Shown here piece after piece: positions 1 to 8,380 of a stretch of 64,000 nt of DNA. The stretch's first letter is position 1; the number at the start of each line of letters is the position of its first letter. This DNA comes from Streptomyces sp. NBC_00464 (lineage in GTDB: Bacteria > Actinomycetota > Actinomycetes > Streptomycetales > Streptomycetaceae). The stretch is taken from contig NZ_CP107899.1 of the NCBI RefSeq assembly GCF_036013915.1, positions 2,170,001-2,234,000 on the forward strand. Reading direction: 5' to 3'. Under the pieces are notes generated by a model that searched no databases, was not told the origin of the DNA, and was given only the letters and a program-made list of their open reading frames with translations. The position numbers and the translations under genes were made by a program.

Positions 1-470
1 TGCAGCTTGCCCTGTGAGGGACTGTCCTTGATGACCGTGGAGACCACGACCCGTGACGACACCGGGATCCCCAGCTCGGTGAGGGCCGCGACCTTGGCGC
101 TCTCCTGGGACTGGCTGAACTCCTCGGCGTTCTCCTGCGTCGACTGCTCCTCGGTCTTGCCGTCCGGGTACAGCGTGTCGTGCGGCACGACCACACTGTC
201 GTGGCCCAGCCATCCGTAGACGGCCTCGACAAGGTTCATGTGGTAGTCGGCGCCGGTGACCCTGACCGTCGTCATGTTGAGGTTGCCGGAGGTCTCGTAC
301 GTCTTGTGCCCGGTGATCTGCAGGACGGGCGCGCCGTCGACCTTGCCGAGTGTGTTCACGGTCGGCCCGGGGGACATCTCCGAGTACGGCACTTTAATCA
401 GCACGCCTGCGCAGAGCAGCGCGATCAGGATCAGGGTGGAGGCGAGCATCGTCGCGGTGCGGCGTGGCAT
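1..470 (-). CDS. YlbL-type PDZ / S16 (Lon-like) membrane protease, 3' end beyond the window
   Basis: This is the N-terminal ~156 residues of a membrane-anchored PDZ protease of the YlbL/SdrC type; its C-terminal part lies left of the window. Residues ~5-27 form one hydrophobic segment (signal anchor), followed at once by the family signature VPYSEMSPGPTVNTLG and the start of the extracytoplasmic region with the text VTGADYHMNLVEAVYGWL. The PDZ domain and the Ser-Lys S16 peptidase domain expected for a family of roughly 350 residues are not visible. The ATG at 470 is chosen because it places the hydrophobic segment at the N-terminus; no clear ribosome site precedes it. The M. tuberculosis counterpart would be Rv3194c, which starts the conserved block seen in this window. 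Confidence 0.85.
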   Translation of the reverse strand, partial: MPRRTATMLASTLILIALLCAGVLIKVPYSEMSPGPTVNTLGKVDGAPVLQITGHKTYETSGNLNMTTVRVTGADYHMNLVEAVYGWLGHDSVVVPHDTLYPDGKTEEQSTQENAEEFSQSQESAKVAALTELGIPVSSRVVVSTVIKDSPSQGKL

Positions 471-614
471 GGAACGACAGTACGGGAAACGCCTGTCAGT
501 GCACCGCCGGGGCCGGTCCGTACGTGGGCCGCGACCGGGCGCGGCAAGGGCTCCGGGCGGCAGAGGCGAAGGCCACGGACGGCGGATTGGCGACTGCGTA
601 CGACCGGCGCGGCG

Positions 615-803
615 TCAGACGTTCGATGTCTGCTCGACCGGCTCGGAAGTGGAGTGTGAACGCTCCATCGCTTCACGGAACCTGGCGTAACCGGCGAGCT
701 CGGTGACGTCACCGGTCGTGCGATTACGGGCAGCCCAGCTCCCCCATATCGCAGCGCCGAACGCAGCGAAAAGCGGAATCAACAACCAGGCGAGTGCTGC
801 CAT
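615..803 (-). CDS. Small single-pass membrane protein, unknown function
   Basis: A 62-residue protein with one transmembrane helix (about residues 3-24) and a charged cytoplasmic tail. The ATG is preceded by a strong AGGGAGG ribosome site 5 nt upstream, so the gene is real although short. It lies between the PDZ protease gene and moaE, all read leftward. No domain is recognised. Confidence 0.7.
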   Translation of the reverse strand: MAALAWLLIPLFAAFGAAIWGSWAARNRTTGDVTELAGYARFREAMERSHSTSEPVEQTSNV

Positions 804-931
804 GACGACCTCCCTGCCTCATGAGCAACCGCAACCGAATGATCAGCAGATTAACCATCTGCACGACCAACGCTCATGGCAGGGGTGTGGTTACGCAAAT
901 CGGGGTGGATTTCCGCCTGCGCGGTTTGCGC

Positions 932-1426
932 TCAGCAGGCGCCGACCCACTCCTCCGTGCCGTCGGAGAAACGCTGATGCTTCCAGATCGGAACCTCGTG
1001 CTTGAGGTCGTCGATGAGCTTGCGGCAGGCCTCGAAGGCCTCGGCGCGATGCGGGCAGGAAACCGCCACCACCACCGCGAGATCGCCCACCTCCAGTTCA
1101 CCCACCCGGTGGATGGCGGCCAGTGCCCGGACCGGGAACCCGGCGACGACCTTCTCCGCCACCCGGCGCATCTCGTCCTGCGCCGAGGGGTGGCACGAGT
1201 AGCCCAGCGCCCCGACGTCCTGGCCGCTGTCATGGTTGCGCACGGTGCCGACGAAGAGGGCGGTGCCGCCCGCCGCTGCGTCGCCGACGGCACGGAAGAC
1301 CTCGTCCACGGACAGCGGTGTGTCGCGGATCTCCAGCAGCCGGATGGGGTCCTGTGCTGCCTGCTCGCCGGGGTGGTCATACGTGGGTGCCATGGCACCC
1401 ATCGTGCCGTACCGCTCCGGCATCAC
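932..1426 (-). CDS. moaE: Molybdopterin synthase catalytic (large) subunit MoaE
   Basis: MoaE, with MoaD, adds two sulfurs to precursor Z (cyclic pyranopterin monophosphate) to make molybdopterin in the cytoplasm. Visible family motifs are FVGTVRNHDSG, HRVGELEVGDLAV and the C-terminal PIWKHQRFSDGTEEWVG with the conserved lysine of the active site. Length (about 150-164 aa) fits. Three in-frame ATGs lie at 1426, 1402 and 1393; a GGAG 11 nt before the 1402 ATG makes that start attractive, and the outermost is given. moeZ in this window may supply sulfur to MoaD, but no moaD is present here. Confidence 0.9.
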   Translation of the reverse strand: MMPERYGTMGAMAPTYDHPGEQAAQDPIRLLEIRDTPLSVDEVFRAVGDAAAGGTALFVGTVRNHDSGQDVGALGYSCHPSAQDEMRRVAEKVVAGFPVRALAAIHRVGELEVGDLAVVVAVSCPHRAEAFEACRKLIDDLKHEVPIWKHQRFSDGTEEWVGAC

Positions 1427-1551
1427 GGAATACGGCTTTCACCCGGCGGGGCGCCGGGCGCCTTGGAGCCTCCTACAGCCGCCGGCCCCGGAGCCACCGC
1501 GTGGCGGGTGCCCGCCGGACGGACTCCGGGCCTCTCCGGGCGGTCAGTGCC

Positions 1552-1586
1552 TGTCAGCCCTGCCTGTACTTGTCAGCCCTGCCTGT
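1552..1586. repeat. Two tandem copies of a 16-bp sequence (period 19)
   Basis: The sequence TGTCAGCCCTGCCTGT occurs at 1552-1567 and again at 1571-1586. It lies in the ~200-bp gap between moaE and the SDR gene, just past the SDR stop. It may be a small slippage duplication; no function is evident. Confidence 0.7.
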
Positions 1587-1622
1587 GTCCCCCCAGCCTG
1601 CGCCTGCCCGCCCCGTCCGGGT

Positions 1623-2789
1623 CTAGAAGCGGCGGCGGGCCTTGCGTGCGCGGCGTACCAGGGCCGCGGTACCGAGCAGTGCCACGGTCGCACCGGCGGC
1701 CCCGGCCGCGGTCGCGTCCTTGCGGCCGAGCCGGCGGCCGGCGACGGTGTGACGCCCCTCGACCTCTTCGAGGAGTGCCGCGAGCACCTCCTCGTTGGTC
1801 CAGCTCGGACGCCACCCCACATCGTGCAACCGGCTCACGCTCACCACCCAGGGATGCATCGTGTACGCCAGGTCGCCCGCCGGCGACGGGGTCAGGCCGA
1901 TCCGGTGCAGCCGGGCCGCCGCGCCGAGCGCGACGGCCGAGGGCAGCTCCATCCGGCGGACGCCGCTGAGCTCCTCGACCTCCGCCTGCTCGAGCCAGCC
2001 GTCGCAGCCGACCGCGAACTCCCCGTCGATCTTCTCCAGCGCGGCGTACTCCAGCGCCGTGACCAGGTCGTCGACGTGGCAGAACTGCCACGTGGGGCGC
2101 GATCCGGCGACGACCAGGAGCCGCGGCGACTCGAAGTAGCGGGTCAGCGCCGTGTCCGTACCGCCGACGAGCACGGTCGGACGGACCACGGTGACGTGCA
2201 GTCCGGGGTGGGCGCGGGGCGCGCGGCGGCCGAGCCGTTCGATCTCCAGCAAATCGCCGACACCGGTCGCCTCGGCCGTGGCGCGCAGCTCGGCGTCCTC
2301 GGCGAGCGGGACGTCGTTGTCGGGCAGTGCGCCGTAGACCATCGCCGAGGTGCACAGCACGACGCGATGGACACCGGCGGCCGCGGCCGCGGTCAGCACC
2401 GTCTGAGTGCCGCGTACGTTGTACGCGGTACGGGCGGCGGGATCGGTCTCCAGGTCGAGATCGAGCGCCAGGTGCACCACCACGTCGGCGCCGCGCAGCT
2501 TCTCCGCGATGGCGGGGTCGCGCACGTCGAGGATGTGCCACGTCGCCTCGGAGACCTCGCCACGACGCTCGTCGATGGCGATGACCTGCTTGATCTCCTC
2601 GGAGGCCGCCAGGCCTGCGGTGAGCAGGTCACCGACACCCGTCGCGGCTCCGGTGACGGCCACGACGGGGCCGCGGCTTCTGGAGCGGCTGCGGACGGAC
2701 TTGTTCTCGGGCTTGTGCTCGGTCGTGTTCTCGGGCGAACGGTCGGCCAGGTTTCGCGCTGCGCGAACCTGTGGATCTGGGGAACTCAC
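1623..2789 (-). CDS. Atypical short-chain dehydrogenase/epimerase with C-terminal membrane anchor
   Basis: A 388-residue NAD(P)-binding protein of the extended-SDR/epimerase class. The Rossmann glycine motif TGAATGVG is at about residues 46-53, after a ~40-residue polar N-terminus. The usual catalytic Ser/Thr region is present (CTSAMVYG), but the YxxxK pair cannot be found where it is expected, so the protein may be a regulatory or catalytically altered SDR. The C-terminus is a short hydrophobic stretch followed by a basic tail ending RRARKARRRF, suggesting tail anchoring. The GTG at 2789 is chosen over upstream starts because GGAGA lies 6 nt before it. Substrate unknown. Confidence 0.8.
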   Translation of the reverse strand: MSSPDPQVRAARNLADRSPENTTEHKPENKSVRSRSRSRGPVVAVTGAATGVGDLLTAGLAASEEIKQVIAIDERRGEVSEATWHILDVRDPAIAEKLRGADVVVHLALDLDLETDPAARTAYNVRGTQTVLTAAAAAGVHRVVLCTSAMVYGALPDNDVPLAEDAELRATAEATGVGDLLEIERLGRRAPRAHPGLHVTVVRPTVLVGGTDTALTRYFESPRLLVVAGSRPTWQFCHVDDLVTALEYAALEKIDGEFAVGCDGWLEQAEVEELSGVRRMELPSAVALGAAARLHRIGLTPSPAGDLAYTMHPWVVSVSRLHDVGWRPSWTNEEVLAALLEEVEGRHTVAGRRLGRKDATAAGAAGATVALLGTAALVRRARKARRRF

Positions 2790-2979
2790 CGGGCGTCTCC
2801 AGCGGTTGTCTTCAGTACGTACCCGAATGACGCGTACGTACCAGGTGGCGTCCATCCTGCCGCAGGCCGGGAGCAGGCGTAGCACTGAGGCCCCGAGCGG
2901 ACTTGGTGTCTACGCTGGATGGTGATGTCGGGCAGTCGCCGTCGGTTCGAACCGGCGGCCCTACGAGCCGAGGAAACCC

Positions 2980-4425
2980 GTGAGTGACACCCCATTCGGA
3001 TTCGGCCTTCCGCCGGAGGAGCCGGACGACGGCGACAAGGGCAAGAAGAACGACCCCACCGGAGGTGGGCAGGGTTCGGGCGGTCCGGCGAACCCGTTCG
3101 GCTTCGGCCCCGGCGCGGGCGGTGACAACCCCTTCGCGGCCATGTTCGGTTCTATGAACCCGAACGACCTGGGCGCCGCCTTCCAGCAGCTCGGTCAGAT
3201 GCTGAGCTACGAGGGCGGTCCCGTGAACTGGGACATGGCCAAGCAGATCGCCCGCCAGACGGTCTCGCAGGGCACCCCGGATGGCACCAAGGACGCGAGC
3301 GTGGGCCCGTCCGAGCGTGCCTCGGTCGACGAGGCGCTGCGCCTGGCGGATCTGTGGCTGGACGGCGTGACGTCACTGCCCTCGGGTTCCGTCTCGACCG
3401 TGGCGTGGAGCCGTGCCGAGTGGGTCGAGGCTTCCCTCCCCGCCTGGCAGAAGCTGGTCGACCCGGTGGCCGAGCGTGTCGGCCTCGCCATGGGAGATGT
3501 GCTGCCCGAGGAGATGCAGGCGATGGCGGGCCCGCTGATCGGCATGATGCGGTCGATGGGCGGCGCGATGTTCGGCCAGCAGATCGGGCAGGCAGTCGGC
3601 GTCCTGGCCGGTGAGGTGGTCGGTTCCACCGATATCGGGCTGCCGCTCGGACCGGCCGGCAAGGCCGCTCTGCTTCCGCTGAACGTCGAGCGGTTCGGCA
3701 AGGACCTGAGCGTGCCGCAGGACGAGGTGCGGCTGTACCTGGCCCTGCGCGAGTCCGCTCACCAGCGGCTCTTCGCCCATGTGCCGTGGCTGCGCTCGCA
3801 TCTGTTCGGCGCGGTCGAGGGCTATGCGCGCGGCATCAAGGTCGACACCAGCAAGCTTGAGGACGTGGTCGGCCAGTTCGACCCGTCAAACCCGGAACAG
3901 CTGCAGGACGCCCTTCAGCAGGGCATGTTCCAGCCGGAGGACACACCGGAGCAGAAGGCCGCCCTGGCCCGTCTGGAGACGGCGCTCGCGCTCGTCGAGG
4001 GCTGGGTGGACGCCGTCGTGCACGAGGCCGCGAAGTCCCGGCTGACCTCCGCCGACGCACTGCGCGAGACGATGCGCAGGCGCCGCGCCTCCGGCGGTCC
4101 CGCCGAGCAGACCTTCGCCACGCTGATCGGACTCCAGCTGCGTCCGCGGCGGCTGCGCGACGCCTCGCGGCTGTGGGCGTCGCTCACGGACGCGCGGGGT
4201 CTCGACGGGCGCGACGCACTGTGGGAGCACCCCGACATGCTGCCCACCGCCCATGACCTGGACGATCCGGACGGTTTCGTCCACCACGAGCAGCTGGACT
4301 TCTCCGAGCTGGACAAGATGCTCGGCGAGGCGGCCAACGGGCCGCAGAAGCCCGCCCCCGGCACGGACGACGACACCGAGGGCGGACCCGCGGACAGCGA
4401 CGGCAAGGACGACACCGACAAGTGA
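2980..4425 (+). CDS. Zinc-dependent metalloprotease-like protein (zincin_2 / DUF2342 family)
   Basis: A 481-residue member of the actinobacterial zincin_2 family, often annotated as coenzyme F420 biosynthesis-associated or putative hydrolase; function not established. The first ~60 residues are Gly/Pro/Asp-rich and look disordered. The core contains the family motif LRESAHQRLFAHVPWL, with E258 and H261 in the position of a degenerate metal-binding helix. The acidic C-terminus is low complexity. The GTG at 2980 starts the conserved MSDTPFGFG sequence. The downstream Nudix gene overlaps by GTGA, indicating translational coupling. Counterpart of Rv3195. Confidence 0.85.
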   Translation: MSDTPFGFGLPPEEPDDGDKGKKNDPTGGGQGSGGPANPFGFGPGAGGDNPFAAMFGSMNPNDLGAAFQQLGQMLSYEGGPVNWDMAKQIARQTVSQGTPDGTKDASVGPSERASVDEALRLADLWLDGVTSLPSGSVSTVAWSRAEWVEASLPAWQKLVDPVAERVGLAMGDVLPEEMQAMAGPLIGMMRSMGGAMFGQQIGQAVGVLAGEVVGSTDIGLPLGPAGKAALLPLNVERFGKDLSVPQDEVRLYLALRESAHQRLFAHVPWLRSHLFGAVEGYARGIKVDTSKLEDVVGQFDPSNPEQLQDALQQGMFQPEDTPEQKAALARLETALALVEGWVDAVVHEAAKSRLTSADALRETMRRRRASGGPAEQTFATLIGLQLRPRRLRDASRLWASLTDARGLDGRDALWEHPDMLPTAHDLDDPDGFVHHEQLDFSELDKMLGEAANGPQKPAPGTDDDTEGGPADSDGKDDTDK

Positions 4426-4982
4426 GCCTGCACGACGACGCCGTTCTCGTCCTGAAGAACTACCCGGCCGGCGAGGACGGGGCGGACGCCGCCCAGGAAG
4501 AACTGCGGCGTGCCTATCTGGACCACCTGGCGCTGCACGCCGACGGCATGTGGAAGGCCTGCGGGGCCGGGCATCTGACGGCCAGCGCCCTGGTCATCGA
4601 CCCGGAGCGCGGAAAGGTGCTGCTCACGCTGCACCGGAAGCTGCGGATGTGGTTGCAGATGGGTGGCCACTGCGAGCCCGGGGACGCCACCCTGGCCGCC
4701 GCCGCGCTGCGTGAGGCGACGGAGGAGTCAGGCATCGCGGGCCTGGTCCTGCTGCCGGGCGGACCGGTGGTCCTGGACCGCCATCCGATCCCCGCACCGT
4801 GCCACTGGCACCTGGACGTCCAGTACGCGGCGCTGGCGCCGTCGGGCGCGGCGGAGCGGATCAGCGACGAGTCGCTCGACTTGCGCTGGTTCGCGTACGA
4901 CGAGGTCGCCGGGGTCGCCGACTCCTCGGTGGTCCGTCTGCTGGAACGTACGCGCGCGGCCCTGGACGGCGGCCGGCCGTAG
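4422..4982 (+). CDS. Nudix hydrolase
   Basis: A 186-residue Nudix-fold pyrophosphohydrolase. The Nudix box spans about residues 82-105 (GGHCEPGD ... LREATEESGI); the spacing between the acidic residue of the first part and REATEE is one residue longer than the textbook motif. The exact nucleotide substrate cannot be read from sequence. The GTG start overlaps the TGA of the zincin_2 gene, so the two are very likely co-translated. A strong terminator follows directly. Confidence 0.88.
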   Translation: MSLHDDAVLVLKNYPAGEDGADAAQEELRRAYLDHLALHADGMWKACGAGHLTASALVIDPERGKVLLTLHRKLRMWLQMGGHCEPGDATLAAAALREATEESGIAGLVLLPGGPVVLDRHPIPAPCHWHLDVQYAALAPSGAAERISDESLDLRWFAYDEVAGVADSSVVRLLERTRAALDGGRP

Positions 4983-4995
4983 GAAGCGCGAAAGC

Positions 4996-5037
4996 ACGGG
5001 TGAGGGGCGGCCTCCTGGGAGACCGCCCCTCACCCGT
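4996..5037. terminator. Strong inverted repeat between convergent genes
   Basis: Two perfectly complementary 15-bp arms (4996-5010 and 5023-5037) with a 12-nt loop lie just past the Nudix stop and ahead of the convergent AIM24 gene end. There is no pronounced T-tract. It probably ends transcription from the plus-strand operon and perhaps from both sides. Confidence 0.75.
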
Positions 5038-5128
5038 CACTTCGTCGCGGCGCTCTCACCCCTCGTACACAGAGGTGGTGGCACACTGCCCGGTTGCGGG
5101 CGCAGCCCGGTTGCGGGCGTTGCCCAGT

Positions 5129-5179
5129 TCCCGGCGTTGTTCAGTTCCCGGCGTTGTTCAGTTCCAGGCGTTGTTCTGG
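5129..5179. repeat. Three tandem 17-bp units spanning the AIM24 stop codon
   Basis: On the minus strand the unit AACAACGCCTGGAACTG, which holds the last codons of the adjacent AIM24 gene, is followed by two more copies differing only at the T/G position (5129-5145, 5146-5162, 5163-5179 approximately). Because the unit is 17 bp, each copy shifts the frame. The duplicated tail lies after the TGA at 5158-5160. Confidence 0.75.
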
Positions 5180-5913
5180 TTCTGGGCGTGGGACCCCTGC
5201 TGGCCCATGCCGAACTGGGCTCCCAGCCCCTGGCCGATCTGGGCGTTCTGCGGCGGCAGCACCTCGCTCGGCTGCACCAGGGCGAAGCCCTGGCCGAGGA
5301 AGCTGAGCTCCCAGCCCTCGCCCGTGTTGCCACGTCGGCGGAAGACGCCCGAGGAGTGCGTCTGGGCCTGCATCTGCACCCGCAGGGAGCTGGACCAGGC
5401 GACGATCGCGTCGGCGTCGGCGTTGACGTACTTGTCGGGCGTGACCTGCATCATCAGCGGCTGGCCGGAGGTCATCAGCGCGACCTTGCCGGTGCCGGAG
5501 ATGTTGAGCTGGTACTTGCCGGTGCCCGAGATGCCGTACTGGCTGTCCACCGCGATGACCTCGGTGTGGAGGGACGAGTCGAGCGCCAGGACATAGGCGC
5601 TGTCCACCGTCAGACCGTCGCGGTCGACATCCACCACGTGGACGTACTGGGCGAGGTTGGCGAGGTAGACCGTGCCCTGACCGGAGCAGCGCATCAGGTC
5701 GAGGCCCTCACCGGTGCTGGCGCGGGCGCGGCGCTGTCCCTGCGACTGGTACTCGCCGTCGAACTCCATCAGTCCCTGGTACGCGACCATGGCCCCCTTG
5801 CGGGCGAGGACATCGTCGTGGCCGGTCAGCGAGACCCGCAGGAGCTGCGGGTTCTGGACCGTGTAGCGCTCCTGGGACTGCTGTTCCGTGTAACTGAAAA
5901 GCGGACTCTGCAT
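5158..5913 (-). CDS. AIM24-family protein (third gene of the cluster)
   Basis: A 251-residue AIM24-family beta-rich protein. In fungi AIM24 affects mitochondrial biogenesis; the bacterial role is unknown. Repeated GTG-type beta turns (SGTGKYQLNISGTGKVALM) and the C-terminal FLGQGFALVQPSE are family features shared with the two genes upstream. The Gln/Asn-rich tail ends NQNNAWN. The ATG at 5913 has GGGAGGGA 8 nt upstream. It is the last gene of a three-gene leftward operon with the next AIM24 gene and the TerD-AIM24 fusion, separated by only 19 nt. Confidence 0.85.
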   Translation of the reverse strand: MQSPLFSYTEQQSQERYTVQNPQLLRVSLTGHDDVLARKGAMVAYQGLMEFDGEYQSQGQRRARASTGEGLDLMRCSGQGTVYLANLAQYVHVVDVDRDGLTVDSAYVLALDSSLHTEVIAVDSQYGISGTGKYQLNISGTGKVALMTSGQPLMMQVTPDKYVNADADAIVAWSSSLRVQMQAQTHSSGVFRRRGNTGEGWELSFLGQGFALVQPSEVLPPQNAQIGQGLGAQFGMGQQGSHAQNQNNAWN

Positions 5914-5932
5914 GGTGTGTTCTCCCTCCCCG

Positions 5933-6613
5933 TCAGGCCCGGACGCGCAGGCGGTCGGTACTGTCCTCGCTCGGCTGGACGACGACGATCCCCTGGCCGG
6001 AGAAGGCCATCTGGAACGCCTCGCCACTGCCCCGCCCGATGAGCGAGGAGGCCTTGAAGCTGCGCTTGCCCTTCACCTTGAGGTTCGGGGACCACGCCAC
6101 GAGGGCGTCCGGGTCGACGTACGTCTCGTCCTCGCCGCGTCCGCAGTCGACGACGATCGGCGTGCCGCGCGAGGTGATCGCGACCCAGCCGGTGCCGGAG
6201 ATGCAGACGTTCCACAGGCCCTGGCCGGCGAACTTGGCCAGTCCCTTGACCCTTTCGACGCCCCAGGTGAGGTGGCCGTCGAAGGCGAGGACGTTGGTGC
6301 CGTTGACCGAGAGGGAGTCGTTGTTGAGATTGATGACGACCACATCGGCGCCGTAGTCGGCGAGGTAGAGCAGCCCGTCACCGGCGCACTTCATGAGCGG
6401 CGCGCCCTCGCCGGTGATCCACTGCGAGGCGATCTGGCGGACCGCCGGCGGGTTGGGCTCGTACTGGATGAAACCCTCGTACGCCACCATCGAGCCGGTG
6501 CGCGCGTACAGGTCCTGGCCGGTCGCCATGGCGACCTTCAGCATCGAATGGCCGTGGTTCTCCATCCGGGCCGTGACGGGGGTCGGGGCGTAGCCCGCGA
6601 GTTGCTGATTCAT
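5933..6613 (-). CDS. AIM24-family protein (second gene of the cluster)
   Basis: A 226-residue AIM24-family paralogue. Recognisable blocks are GSMVAYEGFIQY, LMKCAGDGLLYLADYGADVVV, ISGTGWVAITSRG and FSGQGIVVVQPSE, each matching blocks in the neighbouring paralogues. The ATG at 6613 is preceded by GAGGGAG that overlaps the stop of the upstream TerD-AIM24 gene (12 nt apart), indicating coupled translation. Function in bacteria is not established. Confidence 0.85.
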   Translation of the reverse strand: MNQQLAGYAPTPVTARMENHGHSMLKVAMATGQDLYARTGSMVAYEGFIQYEPNPPAVRQIASQWITGEGAPLMKCAGDGLLYLADYGADVVVINLNNDSLSVNGTNVLAFDGHLTWGVERVKGLAKFAGQGLWNVCISGTGWVAITSRGTPIVVDCGRGEDETYVDPDALVAWSPNLKVKGKRSFKASSLIGRGSGEAFQMAFSGQGIVVVQPSEDSTDRLRVRA

Positions 6614-6624
6614 GACGGGCTCCC

Positions 6625-8274
6625 TCAGACCTCGTAGGGCTGGACGACGATGAAGTTGCCGGGGGCGCCCCGGAACTGCAGGTTCACGGTCTCTCCGCTG
6701 TGTCCGGGGTAGGCGTTGCGGCGCAGCCGGACCTGGCTGGAGATGATCACCTGGGACGCGGCCGACCACGCCACGACGGCGTTGCAGTCGGCGAAGGTGG
6801 TCGGGGTGACCGGCAGGACCACGGGGACACCATGGGTCTTGACGACGACGGTGCCGGTGCCCTGGAACTGCATGGTGAACAGGGCGCCGCCGGGAATGCC
6901 GTGGCCCTCGATCCTGCGGACCTCGTACTGGAGCGACTCGTCGAAGGCGAGGACGCTCTCGGCCGAGACGCAGATGCCGTCGCCCTGGAGCTCGATGGCG
7001 TGCAGATGGGAGCCCTCCTCGGCGAGGAAGACCTGCCCCCGGCCGGTACAGCGCATCAGCTGCATTTCCTGACCGGTGGCGTTGCCGACCATCCGGCCCG
7101 CGAAGCCTGCGCCCTTGTAGCCGAAGTCGACCTTGCCCTGATACATCACCATGCTGCCCTGCCGGGCCAGCACTCCGGATCCGCCCATGGTGAGGTCGAC
7201 GCGCATGAGCTGCTGGTTCTGCGGGGTCCAGCGCTGCCCGGTGGCCGTCTCCTTGTACGGCTGGAGCGCGGCCAGCAGACCGGCCCCTGCCTGCGGCACG
7301 CCCTGCGGCACGCCTTGAGGCATTCCGGGCGGCTGCTGCCCGAACGGACTCGGGGCCTGCTGCCCGTACGGCGCGGGGGCCTGCTGTCCGAAGGGAGCGG
7401 GCGCCTGTGCCGGGACCTGTCCGAACTGCGGCTGCTGGGGCGGCTGCCCCGGCTGCCCGTACGGAGCGGGCGCGGGTGCGGGTGCGGGTGCGGGTGCGGG
7501 TGCGGGTGCGGGTGCGGGTGGCGGCACGATGCCCTGCGGGGCCAGCGGCGCCGCTATCGTCGGCGCGGCGTGCATCTGCTGCTGCGGCGTGGGCGCCGGG
7601 GCCTGCGCGGCCGGTGCGCCGAAGGACGGCGCGGGCTGCGGGGCCTGCGGTGCGGCGGGCGCGCCGAACGAGGGCGGCGCCGAAGCCTGCGCGGGCGGTG
7701 CGAACGACGGGGCCGCGGCCTGGGGCTGGGGTGCGGCGGGGGCCTCCTCGGCGACCTCGCCGCCGAAGTTCTTCAGCAGCGCGTCGAGCCCGCCGTCGAA
7801 GCCCTGGCCGACGGCGGCGAACCGCCATACGTCCTTGAGGTAGAAGTCACCCAGCATCACCGCGCGCTCGGTGGTGAACTCCGAACCCGTGAAGGCGTAC
7901 CTGACGACTTCTTCGCCGCCCGCGACGATCCGGATGTACCCGGGACCGACCTGCGACATCTGCCCGGCGCCGTCCAGCGTCGCGGTGAAGGACAGTTTGT
8001 GGATGTTCGCCGGAATGCGGTCCAGAGTGACGCGGAACGACTCCGTGTCACCTGCCTGCGCGCCGAGGAGCTGAATGGACTCCTCGGGCGATTTCGGCTG
8101 ATTGAAGAAGATGAAATAACGGTCGTCGGAGAGCTGCTCATTGACATCGAGGCCGAAGCAGCTGATGTCAAAGGTCAGCCCCGGGCCGGCGATCTGCACA
8201 CCTACGTACAGGTCCGTCCCCGGCGTGAGATCGCTGATCTTGGCCTTGTGGCCTCGTTGGAATTCCCTGGCCAT
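6625..8274 (-). CDS. TerD-AIM24 fusion protein with long Pro/Ala/Gln linker
   Basis: A 549-residue two-domain protein. Residues 1-~175 are a TerD/tellurium-resistance-type domain (LTPGTDLYVGVQIAG, TFDISCFGLDVNEQLSDDRYFIFFNQ, FRVTLDRIP), a Ca2+-binding stress fold. Residues ~180-320 are a Pro/Ala/Gln-rich linker. The C-terminal ~220 residues are an AIM24 domain (GSMVMYQGKVDFGYKGAGF, LMRCTGRGQVFLAEEGSHL). The ATG at 8274 gives a clean TerD N-terminus. It leads the AIM24 operon and physically links the TerD stress family to AIM24. The cluster's role is unknown; an envelope or stress complex is a guess. Confidence 0.88.
   Translation of the reverse strand: MAREFQRGHKAKISDLTPGTDLYVGVQIAGPGLTFDISCFGLDVNEQLSDDRYFIFFNQPKSPEESIQLLGAQAGDTESFRVTLDRIPANIHKLSFTATLDGAGQMSQVGPGYIRIVAGGEEVVRYAFTGSEFTTERAVMLGDFYLKDVWRFAAVGQGFDGGLDALLKNFGGEVAEEAPAAPQPQAAAPSFAPPAQASAPPSFGAPAAPQAPQPAPSFGAPAAQAPAPTPQQQMHAAPTIAAPLAPQGIVPPPAPAPAPAPAPAPAPAPAPYGQPGQPPQQPQFGQVPAQAPAPFGQQAPAPYGQQAPSPFGQQPPGMPQGVPQGVPQAGAGLLAALQPYKETATGQRWTPQNQQLMRVDLTMGGSGVLARQGSMVMYQGKVDFGYKGAGFAGRMVGNATGQEMQLMRCTGRGQVFLAEEGSHLHAIELQGDGICVSAESVLAFDESLQYEVRRIEGHGIPGGALFTMQFQGTGTVVVKTHGVPVVLPVTPTTFADCNAVVAWSAASQVIISSQVRLRRNAYPGHSGETVNLQFRGAPGNFIVVQPYEV
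7462..7520. repeat. Hexanucleotide microsatellite (GCGGGT)n coding for Ala-Pro
   Basis: About eight consecutive copies of the 6-mer GCGGGT/GCGGGC lie in the linker of the TerD-AIM24 gene and encode an (Ala-Pro)n rod on the minus strand. Slippage in whole 6-bp units would lengthen or shorten the linker without breaking frame. Confidence 0.85.
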
Positions 8275-8380
8275 GCGTAACGACCGTCCCCCATCCGGAA
8301 GGTGAATGCGTCGCGTCAGGCTAACCGCAAACTCCGGCATTGGGCCAAGCCGGTACAGACCCGGTACAAAATCGCGAACG

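Noticed and set aside
2925..2965. A T-arm-like hairpin containing GGTTCGAACC upstream of the zincin_2 gene, possible tRNA
   Set aside because: No acceptor stem, D-arm or anticodon arm can be built around it in either direction, and the start of a real gene follows within 15 bases.
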